From Candidatus Endolissoclinum faulkneri L5 (lineage in GTDB: Bacteria; Pseudomonadota; Alphaproteobacteria; Thalassobaculales; Thalassobaculaceae): a stretch of DNA of 64,000 bases. The DNA is taken from positions 429,444 through 493,443 of the forward strand of contig NZ_CP006745.1 in assembly GCF_000510265.1 (NCBI RefSeq). The letters run 5' to 3'. Positions within the stretch are counted from its first letter, which is position 1, and the number at the start of each line of letters is the position of its first letter. Under the pieces are notes generated by a model, which saw only the letters and a program-made list of their open reading frames with translations, was not told the DNA's origin and did not search any database. The position numbers and the translations under genes are program-made. Below, piece by piece: positions 20,341 to 30,472 of the stretch.

Positions 20341-23031
20341 TTATGCGTTCGCTGTTAACTGACGGAGAACGTAGTATAGTATACCTCCGTGCCGATAGTA
20401 TTTGAGCTCATTTGCAGTATCAATACAGCAGAGTAAGTCGACTGTTCTATTCTCTCCGTTTGTGTAGATAACAGTAAGCGATGCTCGCATTCTTGGAGAA
20501 ATGATGGATGATATAACGTCAATGTTAAATGTTTCATTACCAGTCAAGCTAAGCGATTTACGATTAATGCCTTCTGGAAATTGTAGTGGCAATACACCCA
20601 TGCCAATAAGATTAGAACGGTGAATGCGTTCAAAGCTCTCAGCGATAACTGCTTTTATTCCTAACATATAGGTGCCTTTAGCAGCCCAGTCACGAGACGA
20701 GCCAGAGCCATACTCTTTGCCTGCTATAATTACCAAGGGAATATTAAGCTTCCCGTATTCTACGGAGGCATCAAAAATTGATGTTTGTTCTCCAGTAGTT
20801 ATTATTTTCGTAATTCCGCCCGATAAATCTGTAGTTATTTCATTTTGCAGACGGATATTGGCAAATGTACCGCGTACCATAATTTCGTGATTACCTCGAC
20901 GCGAACCGTAGGAGTTGAAATTGATTGGGGATATTTGATGCGCTAAAAGAAATTTACCGCTTGGTCCGTCCTCATTAATCAAACCGGCTGGCGATATATG
21001 ATCGGTCGTAACTGAATCACCAAGTATTGCTAGGGCACATGCTCCACTAATGTTTTTGATTACTTTAGGCTTCTTTTGAAAATCAATAAAATAAGGTGGT
21101 TTTTTTACGTATGTCGAATCAGCATTCCACTCATATGTTAAGCTGCTAGATACAGGAATGTTTTGCCAATCTTTGTCGCCCTGAAATACATTCTTATAGC
21201 GTAAGCGGTACATTTCTGGAGAAATTTGGGATTGAATTATTGAAACGATTTCACGATTCGATGGCCAAATATCGCGTAGATAAACGGGGTTGCCATTTTT
21301 GTCTTCCCCAATAGGGTCGTGTTTTAAATCAACCAATAGCGACCCAGTGAGAGCATATGAAACCACTAATGGCGGTGAGGCTAAGTAGCTAGCTTTCACG
21401 TAATGATTTATACGTCCTTCGAAGTTACGGTTACCTGATAGCACTGCGCAGACTGTTAGATCGCCAGTTTCTACTGCTGTTCTAATCGTTTCATTAAGTG
21501 GCCCAGAGTTCCCTATGCAAGTAGTACAGCCGTACCCAACTAGATTAAAACCTAGCTTATCGAGCGCATCTTGCAGACCTGCAGCTTTTAAATAATCGCT
21601 AACGACTTGAGAGCCTGGGGCTAAAGAAGTCTTTACCCACGGCTTCACCATCAAGTTATTCTCGATTGCTTTTTGAGCAACTAGACCGGCAGCGATAAGG
21701 ACGCTAGGGTTCGAAGTATTAGTGCAGCTCGTGATTGCAGCAATGACGACATCGCCATCATTAAGTTGATAATTTTTATTCTTGACTTTGATCGAGCGTC
21801 TAGTATTCGCTTTATTACCGAGAGTAGATCTAAGTGTTGTCTTAAAATTTTCCACTGCTTCGGTTAGTAATATTCGGTCTTGCGGACGCTTAGGGCCAGC
21901 TATAGAGGGTAGTACTGTCGATATGTTAAGCTCTATGATATCATTAAACTTGGGGTAATCTGTATTGTTTTCGCGCCACATGCCCTGAGCCTTAGCATAA
22001 GCCTCAACTAGCTCTATACGGCTTTCGTCTCTTCCTGTAAAGCGGAGGTAACGTATAGTTTCAGCATCAACTGGAAAAAATCCACAAAAAGCACCGTATT
22101 CTGGAGCCATGTTGGCTATAGTTGCTCGGTCGGCTAGTGGTAATTCGTTTAGACCAGATCCGTAAAACTCGACAAACTTGCCGACGACTCCCTTGGCACG
22201 GAGCATTTGGGTAATCTTTAGAACAAGATCAGTAGCGGTTGTACCTTCCTGTATTGCACCTGTTAGTTTAAAACCAACTACCTCAGGAACTAGCATCGTT
22301 ATCGGCTGACCTAGCATGGAAGACTCAGCCTCGATTCCTCCTACACCCCAACCAAGCACCCCTAAGCCGTTAACCATAGTAGTATGGCTATCAGTACCTA
22401 TAAGAGTATCAGGATAGGCAATGGTCTTATCTCCTTCTTCTTTAGTCCATACTGTTTGTGCTAGATATTCTAAATTTATTTGATGACATATACCAGTCCC
22501 TGGAGGCACTATACGAAAATTAGAAAAAGCCTTCTGACTCCATTTTAAAAACTTGTAGCGCTCCTTATTGCGAGTTAATTCTAGTTGGATATTATTATTA
22601 AATGCGTCTGAATGACCAAATTCATCTACTATTAATGAATGATCAATAATTAAATCTACTGGTAAGAGTGGATTTATTTTGCTTGGATCATCACCGATTT
22701 CATTCATGGCATCGCGCATTGCGGCAAGGTCTACCAGAGCCGGCACTCCCGTAAAATCTTGCATGAGTATACGTGCCGGGCGGTAAGCAATTTCACGAGA
22801 CGAGTATTTTCTGGTTTTAAACGGCTCTATTAGAGTTAAGATATCTTCATAACTAACGTTGATGCCGTCTTCGTGTCGCAGCAAATTCTCTAATAAAATC
22901 TTTAACGAATAGGGTAAGTATTTTACGTCAAGTTTGGTAACATCATAGTAAATATAGCTTTTTTCTGATACATTAAGAACTGACTTAGTTTTAAAGCTAT
23001 TCAGACTTGCTATCATTGTAGTATCCTGCAT
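20341..23031 (-). CDS. acnA: Aconitate hydratase A
   Basis: [4Fe-4S] dehydratase interconverting citrate and isocitrate in the TCA cycle; the apo form may bind mRNA. 896 residues, full length for AcnA. Cluster ligands are C436 in AITSCTNTSNPSV and C502/C505 in YGCTTCIGNSG. DSHTTMVNGLGVLGWGVGG carries catalytic residues, and the swivel domain contains AGKEYGSGSSRDWAAKG with the substrate-binding Ser/Arg. Two ATGs, at codons 1 and 6, are possible starts. In Rhodospirillales acnA is often adjacent to the ccm genes; here they lie 30 kb apart, a sign of rearrangement. It is transcribed alone, with long spacers on both sides. Confidence 0.97.
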   Translation of the reverse strand: MQDTTMIASLNSFKTKSVLNVSEKSYIYYDVTKLDVKYLPYSLKILLENLLRHEDGINVSYEDILTLIEPFKTRKYSSREIAYRPARILMQDFTGVPALVDLAAMRDAMNEIGDDPSKINPLLPVDLIIDHSLIVDEFGHSDAFNNNIQLELTRNKERYKFLKWSQKAFSNFRIVPPGTGICHQINLEYLAQTVWTKEEGDKTIAYPDTLIGTDSHTTMVNGLGVLGWGVGGIEAESSMLGQPITMLVPEVVGFKLTGAIQEGTTATDLVLKITQMLRAKGVVGKFVEFYGSGLNELPLADRATIANMAPEYGAFCGFFPVDAETIRYLRFTGRDESRIELVEAYAKAQGMWRENNTDYPKFNDIIELNISTVLPSIAGPKRPQDRILLTEAVENFKTTLRSTLGNKANTRRSIKVKNKNYQLNDGDVVIAAITSCTNTSNPSVLIAAGLVAQKAIENNLMVKPWVKTSLAPGSQVVSDYLKAAGLQDALDKLGFNLVGYGCTTCIGNSGPLNETIRTAVETGDLTVCAVLSGNRNFEGRINHYVKASYLASPPLVVSYALTGSLLVDLKHDPIGEDKNGNPVYLRDIWPSNREIVSIIQSQISPEMYRLRYKNVFQGDKDWQNIPVSSSLTYEWNADSTYVKKPPYFIDFQKKPKVIKNISGACALAILGDSVTTDHISPAGLINEDGPSGKFLLAHQISPINFNSYGSRRGNHEIMVRGTFANIRLQNEITTDLSGGITKIITTGEQTSIFDASVEYGKLNIPLVIIAGKEYGSGSSRDWAAKGTYMLGIKAVIAESFERIHRSNLIGMGVLPLQFPEGINRKSLSLTGNETFNIDVISSIISPRMRASLTVIYTNGENRTVDLLCCIDTANELKYYRHGGILYYVLRQLTANA

Positions 23032-24775
23032 TTGGTATTTTTTCTGTACGTATTTTTAATTTAACCTTTGATTCCGACTATTAATCATTTCTCTGAAGGC
23101 CATGTACTTTGTCGCTTATCTTGACTCTAGCCAGCTGATATTATACAGGTTATTTTTAATTTTACCAAAGATTGTTATATTGATAATGTAATTTACGGCC
23201 AAAAGTTTAATTTCTTTCCTCACCACTAAAATATTATTCGGTATATTAGGATGAATATAAATTTTTTCAGATATGATCCTACTTGTTTTGTGGCATTTAC
23301 TTTTAGTATTTTAACACGTGAGGTTTGTTCATAATGCCATGAGCTTCTTTGTGGAGAATTATAGGTAGTTATCAATTTTGATTTACCGTATTTCTTAATT
23401 TTAATTAATATTTTAAGTGTTTCTTGACATTAGGTTATTTTAATTGATTTTGAGCATAAGTATATGTGTTTGATTTTCATTATTTGATCTAGAGAAGAGT
23501 ACTTTGGGAGGACATAGCTTTACCAAAATTAAGTGACTTATTTATCCGCTTGGCTGATCTCCCGATCAGAGATCCTAACCTTAGATTAAGATATAATCAC
23601 AATTAACATACGCACTTAACATTATGTTAAACCAATGAGCATGAATAATCGCTTGTTAGTATTACTTAAATGATTTCATGGTAAGATGGTAAATTTTGGT
23701 ATATAGTTCTGAAAGACTTACCCGGCGCTAAGGTGTTAAAAAGTTTTGAAGTAATAAATAATTTTCAAACTGAAGATGCAATTTGTCTTTAAGTAAGTAA
23801 CTATGGTTTTTCTTTATTGTTAAGTTAGCTTATTTTTGTTTCTCATGACTTTTACTAAACTAACATTATGATAGATAATAGGTAAATTAAATTATCTAAT
23901 CTTCAGTTATAGTCTATTTTGCTTATATAATAATCCGAAGTAGTTAAAGCTATTCTACTTGTCAGCAGTTTATCTTACTAAAGATAAATACTTGATACCA
24001 ACAAGCTAGATGTCTGCTAATCTTAGTTTGCTGAATGATTAATAGATTTATACTAAAATAATAGGTAAATTTGTTGTACTTAAAACTTGCTTACTATTGC
24101 GCACATCGATTATAATGGATATACTGAGGCAAATTAGAGTAGATATTACTTTTTATTGATTAATCAACAAATTTACTGCCCATGCCTATTCTTTAATGTA
24201 CTTACAGGCCATTACTTTATTGTTATGCTATACTTACTGACTTATTAAGTAATCTGTGAATGCTTGAGATGAGATTAAAAAATTTTTAACTCCTCTCGGA
24301 GACATGCCAATTTTTATAATGATTTAATGTTGCTGATTATTAACATACGGAAAAGATAAAATGATATCCGGCATTAGATTAATGCGAAAGTTTTTTAGTT
24401 GTTTCGCTAGCCTATCAAGTGATAGCCATGGTAAACTACTAATAAGGTCGATTATTAAAAATATCTATAAGCTGAATGTTCGCATTTTTTCAAGTTTAAT
24501 TTTTTTTGAAGTGTGATGATCGAAGTTAATGAATAAAAATCCAGATAAAATAGTATATCGTACATACTCAATGAATATTTTGAGATAGGATCGTAAATCT
24601 ATCTGTAGTACGGGTTAATATAACAAAGCAACTTAGGTATGTTTTATGACGAGTATCTATCTTTGTATATTAGGCTTATTTTTACATGGCAGTAAATCCA
24701 ATAAAAATTAATTATCCTAAACTGGCACTAAAATTACTTGCAAGAAAATAATATTAATTATCAAACATTAGCTAA
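23032..24775. other. 1.7-kb AT-rich spacer
   Basis: Lies upstream of acnA and downstream of rpsU, both on the minus strand. No recognisable frame. A small hairpin GATCTC-CCGATCA-GAGATC lies around 23550-23570. Nothing else stands out. Confidence 0.6.
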
Positions 24776-24973
24776 TTAATAGCTTTCACGTTCCATGCGT
24801 TTACGCTTACGGTAGCGACGTACCGCCTCTGCCCGCTCACGTGCCTTTTTCTCAGAAGGCTTTTCATAACTGCGGCGCAGTTTTAGATCTCGGAATATAC
24901 CCTCGCGCTGCATTTTCTTCTTCAATGCACGCAAAGCTTGATCGACATTATTATCACGAACAGATACTTGCAC
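24776..24973 (-). CDS. rpsU: 30S ribosomal protein S21
   Basis: Small basic ribosomal protein that helps the 30S subunit pair with mRNA at initiation. Starting at GTG 24973 gives 65 residues beginning [20 protein letters not shown], the exact family start, and ending [11 protein letters not shown]. The frame is open to a GTG at 25015 with an ATG at 25009, but those 14 extra residues do not belong to the family and lack a ribosome binding site, while AAGGAAAGG lies 12 bases before the inner GTG. The C-terminal third is Arg/Lys rich, as usual. rpsU beside a COQ9 gene on the opposite strand is an alphaproteobacterial pattern. Confidence 0.93.
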   Translation of the reverse strand: MQVSVRDNNVDQALRALKKKMQREGIFRDLKLRRSYEKPSEKKARERAEAVRRYRKRKRMERESY

Positions 24974-26248
24974 AGGTTTTGCAAACCTTTCCTTTGGTGT
25001 ATGAAACATAAACACTGAAAATGATACTTACAGCTGATGAATTAAACGACAATTACAAGCACACAAGTGCTCGAGGATGATTATATCATAAATTCATTCA
25101 TTTAAGAAAGTATTTTTATATATATTTTCATTAATAATAGCAAAGTATATAAATTTGTAAGAATGATGCGATTAATGTATTTATAGACGAGACATATAAC
25201 TTAATCAATCATTCTAAATATAAAACCGATTTGCTCTATGATTCGTACTTTTATCTGATTCAAAAATTAATAGAAATAAATTTTATTCTCCCCTAGATTG
25301 CAAAATCTGAGCAATTAATGCTAGTTTTATAGAAGTTATGCGAACTTTAACTAACTTATGAAGTTCAGATATTTTTACCTCTTTAATCAATTTGAAATTA
25401 GGTCCTTTAAAATTTTTAGTTTCATTTATTGAATTTAGATTAATAGCAAATAAACGACCTGGTTTTAGACGAATGAAGTATTTTGATCAATTTGATTATG
25501 ATTAAAATTGAAGGAATATCCATTCATTAGTTAAGCTATAATTGTAATGCATATTATAATTTTTAATAAAAGTTCTTAAGTAAAAGTATCGTCTAAGATA
25601 AATATTTATATATGTAATGTTACAGAGCAAAAGAATTATTATGATTCAGTTGAATATTAGCTCAAAACAATAGTTCTAATTCGATTTTTAGCGTAGAAAA
25701 TTTGTTCCTACTATTACAGTGTAGAGATTGTAAGGCGAGTAGATATGAATAATATCTGTATATTGTCGAAATGTTTAACGAGCAGTAATTTTTTCGCATT
25801 AAAAAAATTAGCTTAATATACGTTTCTGTAGTACTTTGCTAATAAAATATTCTAAACATCCTAGAGATCTATTAGGTAAAATATGCTCAGTTTAACTTTC
25901 ATGTTTAGCATTTGCGTTTTTATTGCGCTTAATCTATTTTAAGGTTATTTGATAATATAATTCTAGGAGTGGTTTTAATTTGATGAAAATTAGCTGAGTT
26001 TCAATAATATATAAAGTAGATATACAACCATCTTATCAAATTTATGTATTCATATTTCTTAACACGATGGCCAACTTTATCGTAAATGCTGTACTTTTTG
26101 GTTTCGATAGATAATACTTTTGCCTAAGCATAGATATGTGCTTTCTTAGATAAGAATTATTTATTGTTGTTGCGTGTATATACTATTTCATTTTATACAC
26201 CTCAGAAATTACTAATATACACTTCAGAAATTACTAAATATATCAATT
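24974..26248. other. 1.3-kb AT-rich divergent spacer
   Basis: Separates rpsU and COQ9. A minus-strand frame without stops runs 25486-25283 (67 codons), Lys/Ile rich, without a usable start codon; probably chance or a relic. A 22-bp tandem duplication sits at 26194-26237, directly before the COQ9 start. Confidence 0.55.
26194..26237. repeat. 22-bp tandem duplication before COQ9
   Basis: TATACACCTCAGAAATTACTAA (26194-26215) is followed by a copy with one change (C to T at position 8) at 26216-26237. It ends 11 bases before the COQ9 ATG, so it lies in the leader or promoter of that gene and could change spacing of control elements. Confidence 0.9.
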
Positions 26249-26938
26249 ATGACTATGAGTTCAAAAAAATGTTCATATTGTTCTTCTAGTATATTGGATT
26301 TGTTGCGTATAAACATACTAGAAGCAGCTTTGCCATATATTCCGTACGATGGATGGACACGTAAAAGTTTGATTAAAGGTGCATGCTCCGTTGGTTATGC
26401 TGCTGCTGATGTGGATATTGCTTTTCCTTTGGGTGTGCGCGAAGCTGTAATGTGTTGGCTATCACTAATCGATGCGAGCATGGAATCCGATGTGCTGGCC
26501 TATGACTTAGTCGAATTAAGAATTCGCGAAAAAGTTGCACTTAGCGTACGACTTAGGCTGGAGAAAACATTACCTTATAAAGAGGTTATGCGTCGTGCTT
26601 TATCGTTTATGTGCATACCTAGCAATATGAACATATTAACAAGTAGTTTTTTTAATACAGCGGATAGGATTTGGTTAATTTCTGGTGATACGTCCAATGA
26701 CTACACTTATTATACTAGGCGTATTTTAGTAGCAGTTGTACTTAGCTCAACCCTAATTTACTGGCTGGACGATAATTCTGATAACCACACAGATACGTGG
26801 GCGTTTCTTAATCGTAGTATTGATGATGTGATGGGACTTTCAAAAGTGATAAGTAAGTTAAAAGTATTTGGAAGTTCTTTGCCTAACCGAGGAAGATTTT
26901 CACGTGCCTGGCATGCCTGGTACAATAAAATTTCTTGA
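26249..26938 (+). CDS. COQ9 family ubiquinone biosynthesis protein
   Basis: Lipid-binding accessory protein of ubiquinone synthesis; eukaryotic COQ9 presents intermediates to the hydroxylase COQ7. 229 residues. The N-terminal half is a TetR-like helical bundle: ILEAALPYIPYDGWTRKSLI and the segment REAVMCWLSLIDASME. The COQ9 domain shows LRIREKVALSVRLRLE, FNTADRIWLISGDTSNDYTY and RILVAVVLSSTLIYWLDD, all close to alphaproteobacterial members. No DNA-binding helix-turn-helix is evident. The C-terminal amphipathic helix is short. The gene is alone on its strand, divergent from rpsU. It implies aerobic respiration with ubiquinone, consistent with the cytochrome c genes in the window. Confidence 0.88.
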   Translation: MTMSSKKCSYCSSSILDLLRINILEAALPYIPYDGWTRKSLIKGACSVGYAAADVDIAFPLGVREAVMCWLSLIDASMESDVLAYDLVELRIREKVALSVRLRLEKTLPYKEVMRRALSFMCIPSNMNILTSSFFNTADRIWLISGDTSNDYTYYTRRILVAVVLSSTLIYWLDDNSDNHTDTWAFLNRSIDDVMGLSKVISKLKVFGSSLPNRGRFSRAWHAWYNKIS

Positions 26939-27978
26939 CAAATCATAAAGAATGAAGTTTACAAAGTCATTATGCTGTTTATACTAATATAGCTTATTGA
27001 TTAACTTTGTTGTCTTACGCGTGTTGAAAGTAATTGTGAAGATATTATTTAGTATAATTTCTTTTAAATTAATCAAGTTAATAAATGCATTAGCCGCTTG
27101 GCTTTGAGTGCATTACAAATATTAAAGATTACGGCTTATTATTATCATATGTGGAAAAAGAATAATTTAGACTATTCATTTTTCTTTTATGCTTTTTTTT
27201 CAAAAATTGACTATCTGATGGCTTAGCGTTTTTTATTTTAGGTAATCAAAAAATGGTTTTTGTATATAATTTCGAAGTAATTAATCGAAGTGTACGCATT
27301 TAAAATGTTATTGATTTTGAATCGTTATCTCGTAAACTAGTTAGCAATATATTCCGTGTTAAATGACTAGATGATGGTTATTTGCGCACCGTTCATCTAT
27401 AGTTTTTTAAAAAAGTTATTTTTTGCAAAGAGTCTGAGAATTAAATGTGTTTATTAGTTAAGTGCTATGCTGCTCGTCTAAATTTTTCTTTGTATAACCA
27501 TTTCCAATTAAGATTTTGTATAACCATTTCCAATTAAGATTTTGTATAACCATTTCCAATTAAGATGAATGATTATAGGATGAGCATCATAAGGATAGTA
27601 AATTTCATAAAGAAACTTACGAAGTAAGTTATGTTCTAGAAATCAATATTCTATAGATAAAAAACTAGTTATAAGTAACTTATATTAGAAGAATGATCTG
27701 GTTTTTTTGATGTAGCCTCGTTTTATTTTGCGTGCTTTGAACAGTGTACAATCTATATATCCATTTGATGGACTTTAGTAAAAATTCGTCTCGCCTATTG
27801 ACTATAAGACCTCAATTTAGTTGATCGTTCTTCGTTCGCTAGACATAATAAATTCTTGTGATAAAGTTTTTATACTATAACTTCGCTTATTCAAACGCTT
27901 ATGGACAGATTTGTTGAGTACAAAAATCTTGCAAGCTGGATTGTAGTATAAAGGTTCTTTCAGACTGTAAATAAAAAT
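26939..27978. other. 1.0-kb AT-rich spacer with triple repeat
   Basis: No readable gene. Its only clear structure is the 26-bp triplication at 27489-27566. Confidence 0.6.
27489..27566. repeat. 26-bp perfect tandem repeat, three copies
   Basis: Three identical copies (27489-27514, 27515-27540, 27541-27566) of a unit starting TTTGTATAACCATTTCC and ending AATTAAGAT. Direct head-to-tail with no spacers, so it is not a CRISPR array. The lack of any difference between copies suggests recent origin. Confidence 0.95.
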
Positions 27979-28116
27979 TTAATGAGGGAATTGATTTTCC
28001 GGTATAATCTTTCTAACTGGAGCTGTTGGCGCAGGTATCTCCCATTTTAATAAAACTACAGCGCCGCTAACGATTGTTAGCACCAGCAAGAAGAGTAGGA
28101 ATATAGCAAAACGCAT
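27979..28116 (-). CDS. Small single-pass membrane protein
   Basis: From ATG 28116 the product is 45 residues: MRFAIFLLFLLVLTIVSGAV forms one transmembrane helix, followed by a short outside tail WEIPAPTAPVRKIIPENQFP. The tail matches, from memory, a small alphaproteobacterial protein type with IPAPxxxVxKxIPxxxF after one helix; no function is known to me. The frame is open to 28176, but the extra 20 residues look unlike a signal and no better ribosome binding site was found. The Pro-rich tail in such an AT-rich spacer argues against chance. Confidence 0.6.
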   Translation of the reverse strand: MRFAIFLLFLLVLTIVSGAVVLLKWEIPAPTAPVRKIIPENQFPH

Positions 28117-28511
28117 TTCTAAATACCAATTATTTTTATTAACAATACAGCTCCCAAGCATAATACTAAAATACATACCTTTTATTAAGTAGTTTATTTC
28201 TATGCATTTAGGTAAATACTGAAGTAGCTATGTTGAGAGTTTTATGTCATGGGCAAGGATTTCTCAGATATTGCCTTTCTTAAAAAGAGAAAAGAAATCA
28301 TTAATAAATTGCATTATTTTTAATAAAAAATCCTGCTAACAAATTTTTACTCAATAAAGGTGACGATCACTAACAAAACAGGGATATATTCTATATATAT
28401 ACTACAATCGGTAAGTTGCTTACCTGAAAATTATATTGTTCTTATTAACTTATATTGTATTTAGAATTTTCATATAAATGTTAGTCTTCAAGTAGACAGT
28501 TAAAGGAGATT

Positions 28512-28553
28512 GTTATTGATAATGTATTGTGAGTTATTGATAATGTATTTTGA
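28512..28553. repeat. 21-bp tandem duplication
   Basis: GTTATTGATAATGTATT-GTGA (28512-28532) and a copy with one difference (28533-28553), adjacent and in direct orientation. Confidence 0.9.
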
Positions 28554-28633
28554 TATAGATCTAGCCGTTGCTTTACATTCAGCTTAAGGTGTTGCGTCTG
28601 TTAACAACATAAATCGTTCGCTAACTTATTATT

Positions 28634-28675
28634 TGTTATTATACAAGCATTTATTGTTATTATACAAGCATTTAT
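28634..28675. repeat. 21-bp perfect tandem duplication
   Basis: A unit starting TGTTATTATACAAGCATTT occurs at 28634-28654 and 28655-28675, identical copies. Confidence 0.95.
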
Positions 28676-29046
28676 ATTCTTATTTAATTAAGATTCTATT
28701 TCAAAGATAATTATTCACAGAATGCATTATTACTCTTGAATGATTTAATTAAATAATGCGGTTTCGCAAAATAAGTTTTAGATTATCCACTGAGGCTTAT
28801 TAAAACTTTTCTGAAAGAAAGCGATTAATTGACTATCTGAGACTGAAATATGATCTGATTTTTACTTAGAACTTGGCATAAATTTTGCTAGCATATAAAA
28901 ATATGATGGTTGTTAAGCGGTTAAATTGAGTATATCCTTATCATAGCTTGTAAACTAAGCTTGATCTTATATGTATGAAATTAAATTGCTCCTAAACTAA
29001 CACTATGATCACTTTTAAGTGATTGTTTTAATGGAGGATCCAAAAG

Positions 29047-29143
29047 AATACCCTAGCAGTTTTAAACCAAAAGGGTATTTTAGTAAAAATTGGTCAAGTA
29101 GTCAATATATTAAAACTTTGTTGTAATCCACTCTCTTGACTAC
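29047..29143 (+). promoter_or_regulatory. Two stem-loops in the CorC-like gene leader
   Basis: AATACCCT (29047-29054) pairs with AGGGTATT (29072-29079), followed by TTAG; then GTAGTCAA (29098-29105) pairs with TTGACTAC (29136-29143). Both precede the start at 29171. They could be a terminator of an unseen upstream transcript followed by a leader stem. I see no match to a known Mg2+ riboswitch. Confidence 0.3.
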
Positions 29144-29170
29144 TGGTCTAATTCGCTCCAAGCCTTATCC

Positions 29171-30472
29171 ATGAATTTATATTCAATCATCGATACAGAC
29201 ATAGAAATTCCGATCACTATCTGTACAATAGCTTTCCTAATATTGCTGTCTGGTTTTTTTTCTGGATCAGAGACCGCTCTTACGACTGCGAGCAAGGCAA
29301 GGCTCAGTCAACTTGCTCGCAAAGGTAGCAGCCGGGCTGCAACAGTAATTGATCTCAAGGATAAGAGTGATAGTCTAATTGGGGCTATACTAATTGGAAA
29401 CAACATCGCCAATATTTTGGCATCTGCACTAGCAACTAGTACTATGGTAGCTCTTGTCGGAGAAAGTGGTGTTCTCATCGCTAGTATTGCTATGACAGTT
29501 TTTGCAGTTATTTTTTCTGAGATGCTACCCAAGACATATGCTATTAATAATCCAGATAAGATGGCACTTTTTGTCGGACCTTTAGTAAGCTCATTAGTTT
29601 TCGTTCTTACCCCCTTTACCTGGGTAACTAGAATAATTGTAGAAGGTATGCTAAAATTATTTGGTATTTCACCATTTTCTAGTAGATTAGCTCATGACGA
29701 TCGTGAGGAGGAACTACGCGGATTAATCGAGATGCATGATGATGGAGGAGAAGATTTTAATCACGAGCGAGCTATGTTACGCAGCATTTTAGATCTAGCT
29801 GATGTTGAGGTTGAAGAAATTATGACTCATCGTAGTGCAGTATGTATGATTAATGCAGAAGCTCCTGTCGATAAACTTTTTGCTGAAGTGCTGAAAAGTT
29901 CTTTTACTCGCTTGCCGCTGTATCGTGCGGATCAGGATAGTATTGTAGGTGTACTACACGTCAATGATTTACTACGACTAGCAAGCTGTAACACAAAAGA
30001 AATGATACCAGAAAATTTTGACGTTATGACAATTGCTGCTAATCCTTGGGTTATACTAAATAATACTACCTTGCTTGATCAGCTTCAAGCATTTCGCACA
30101 AGAGGTGAACATTTTGCTGTAGTTGTCGATAAGCACGGTAGCTTTATGGGTGTAGTTACTCTAGAGGATATTCTGGAGGAGATTGTTGGCGATATTCTGG
30201 ATGAAAAAGATAGGGATGTTCTTGGCGTTTGTCCACAAGCTGATGGTTCATATATTGTCCAAGGGTCGATGACGATTCGTGATTTGAATCGTGAGTTTAA
30301 CTGGAACCTGCCTTACGGAGAAGCCTCCACTGTTGCTGGGATCGTTTTATATGAATCTCGGAAAATTCCAGAAGTTGGTCAGAAATTTTCCTTTCATGGT
30401 TTCTGCTTTTTGGTTTTACGACGGCATCGTAATCAAATTACACTTTTGCGTATGACGCCTATTCATCCCTAG
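29171..30472 (+). CDS. CNNM/CorC-type transporter (DUF21 + CBS + CorC_HlyC)
   Basis: 433-residue inner-membrane protein of the HlyC/CorC family, proposed Mg2+/Co2+ exporters. The DUF21 transmembrane domain (~12-190) carries the signature SGFFSGSETALTTASKARL and GNNIANILASALATS, the ion-binding Ser/Asn motifs of CNNM/CorB proteins, then SEMLPKTYA. Two CBS domains follow (~210-330: VEEIMTHRSAVCMI; TTLLDQLQAFR...HFAVVVDKHGSFMGVVTLEDILEEIVGDI), where CorB proteins bind Mg-ATP. The C-terminal CorC_HlyC domain is ~345-430. Length is normal. The gene stands alone; in relatives, as I recall, it is downstream of aroKB, which are not in this window. Confidence 0.92.
   Translation: MNLYSIIDTDIEIPITICTIAFLILLSGFFSGSETALTTASKARLSQLARKGSSRAATVIDLKDKSDSLIGAILIGNNIANILASALATSTMVALVGESGVLIASIAMTVFAVIFSEMLPKTYAINNPDKMALFVGPLVSSLVFVLTPFTWVTRIIVEGMLKLFGISPFSSRLAHDDREEELRGLIEMHDDGGEDFNHERAMLRSILDLADVEVEEIMTHRSAVCMINAEAPVDKLFAEVLKSSFTRLPLYRADQDSIVGVLHVNDLLRLASCNTKEMIPENFDVMTIAANPWVILNNTTLLDQLQAFRTRGEHFAVVVDKHGSFMGVVTLEDILEEIVGDILDEKDRDVLGVCPQADGSYIVQGSMTIRDLNREFNWNLPYGEASTVAGIVLYESRKIPEVGQKFSFHGFCFLVLRRHRNQITLLRMTPIHP

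Larger units (their letters stand above)
28117..29170. other. 1.1-kb AT-rich spacer
   Basis: Divergent interval before the CorC-like gene. It holds two 21-bp tandem duplications (28512-28553 and 28634-28675) and a pair of stem-loops just before the CorC-like start. No gene is readable. Confidence 0.6.

Noticed and set aside
27489-27566. Triple repeat as a mini CRISPR array
   Set aside because: The three 26-bp copies are directly adjacent with no spacers and there are no cas genes in the window.
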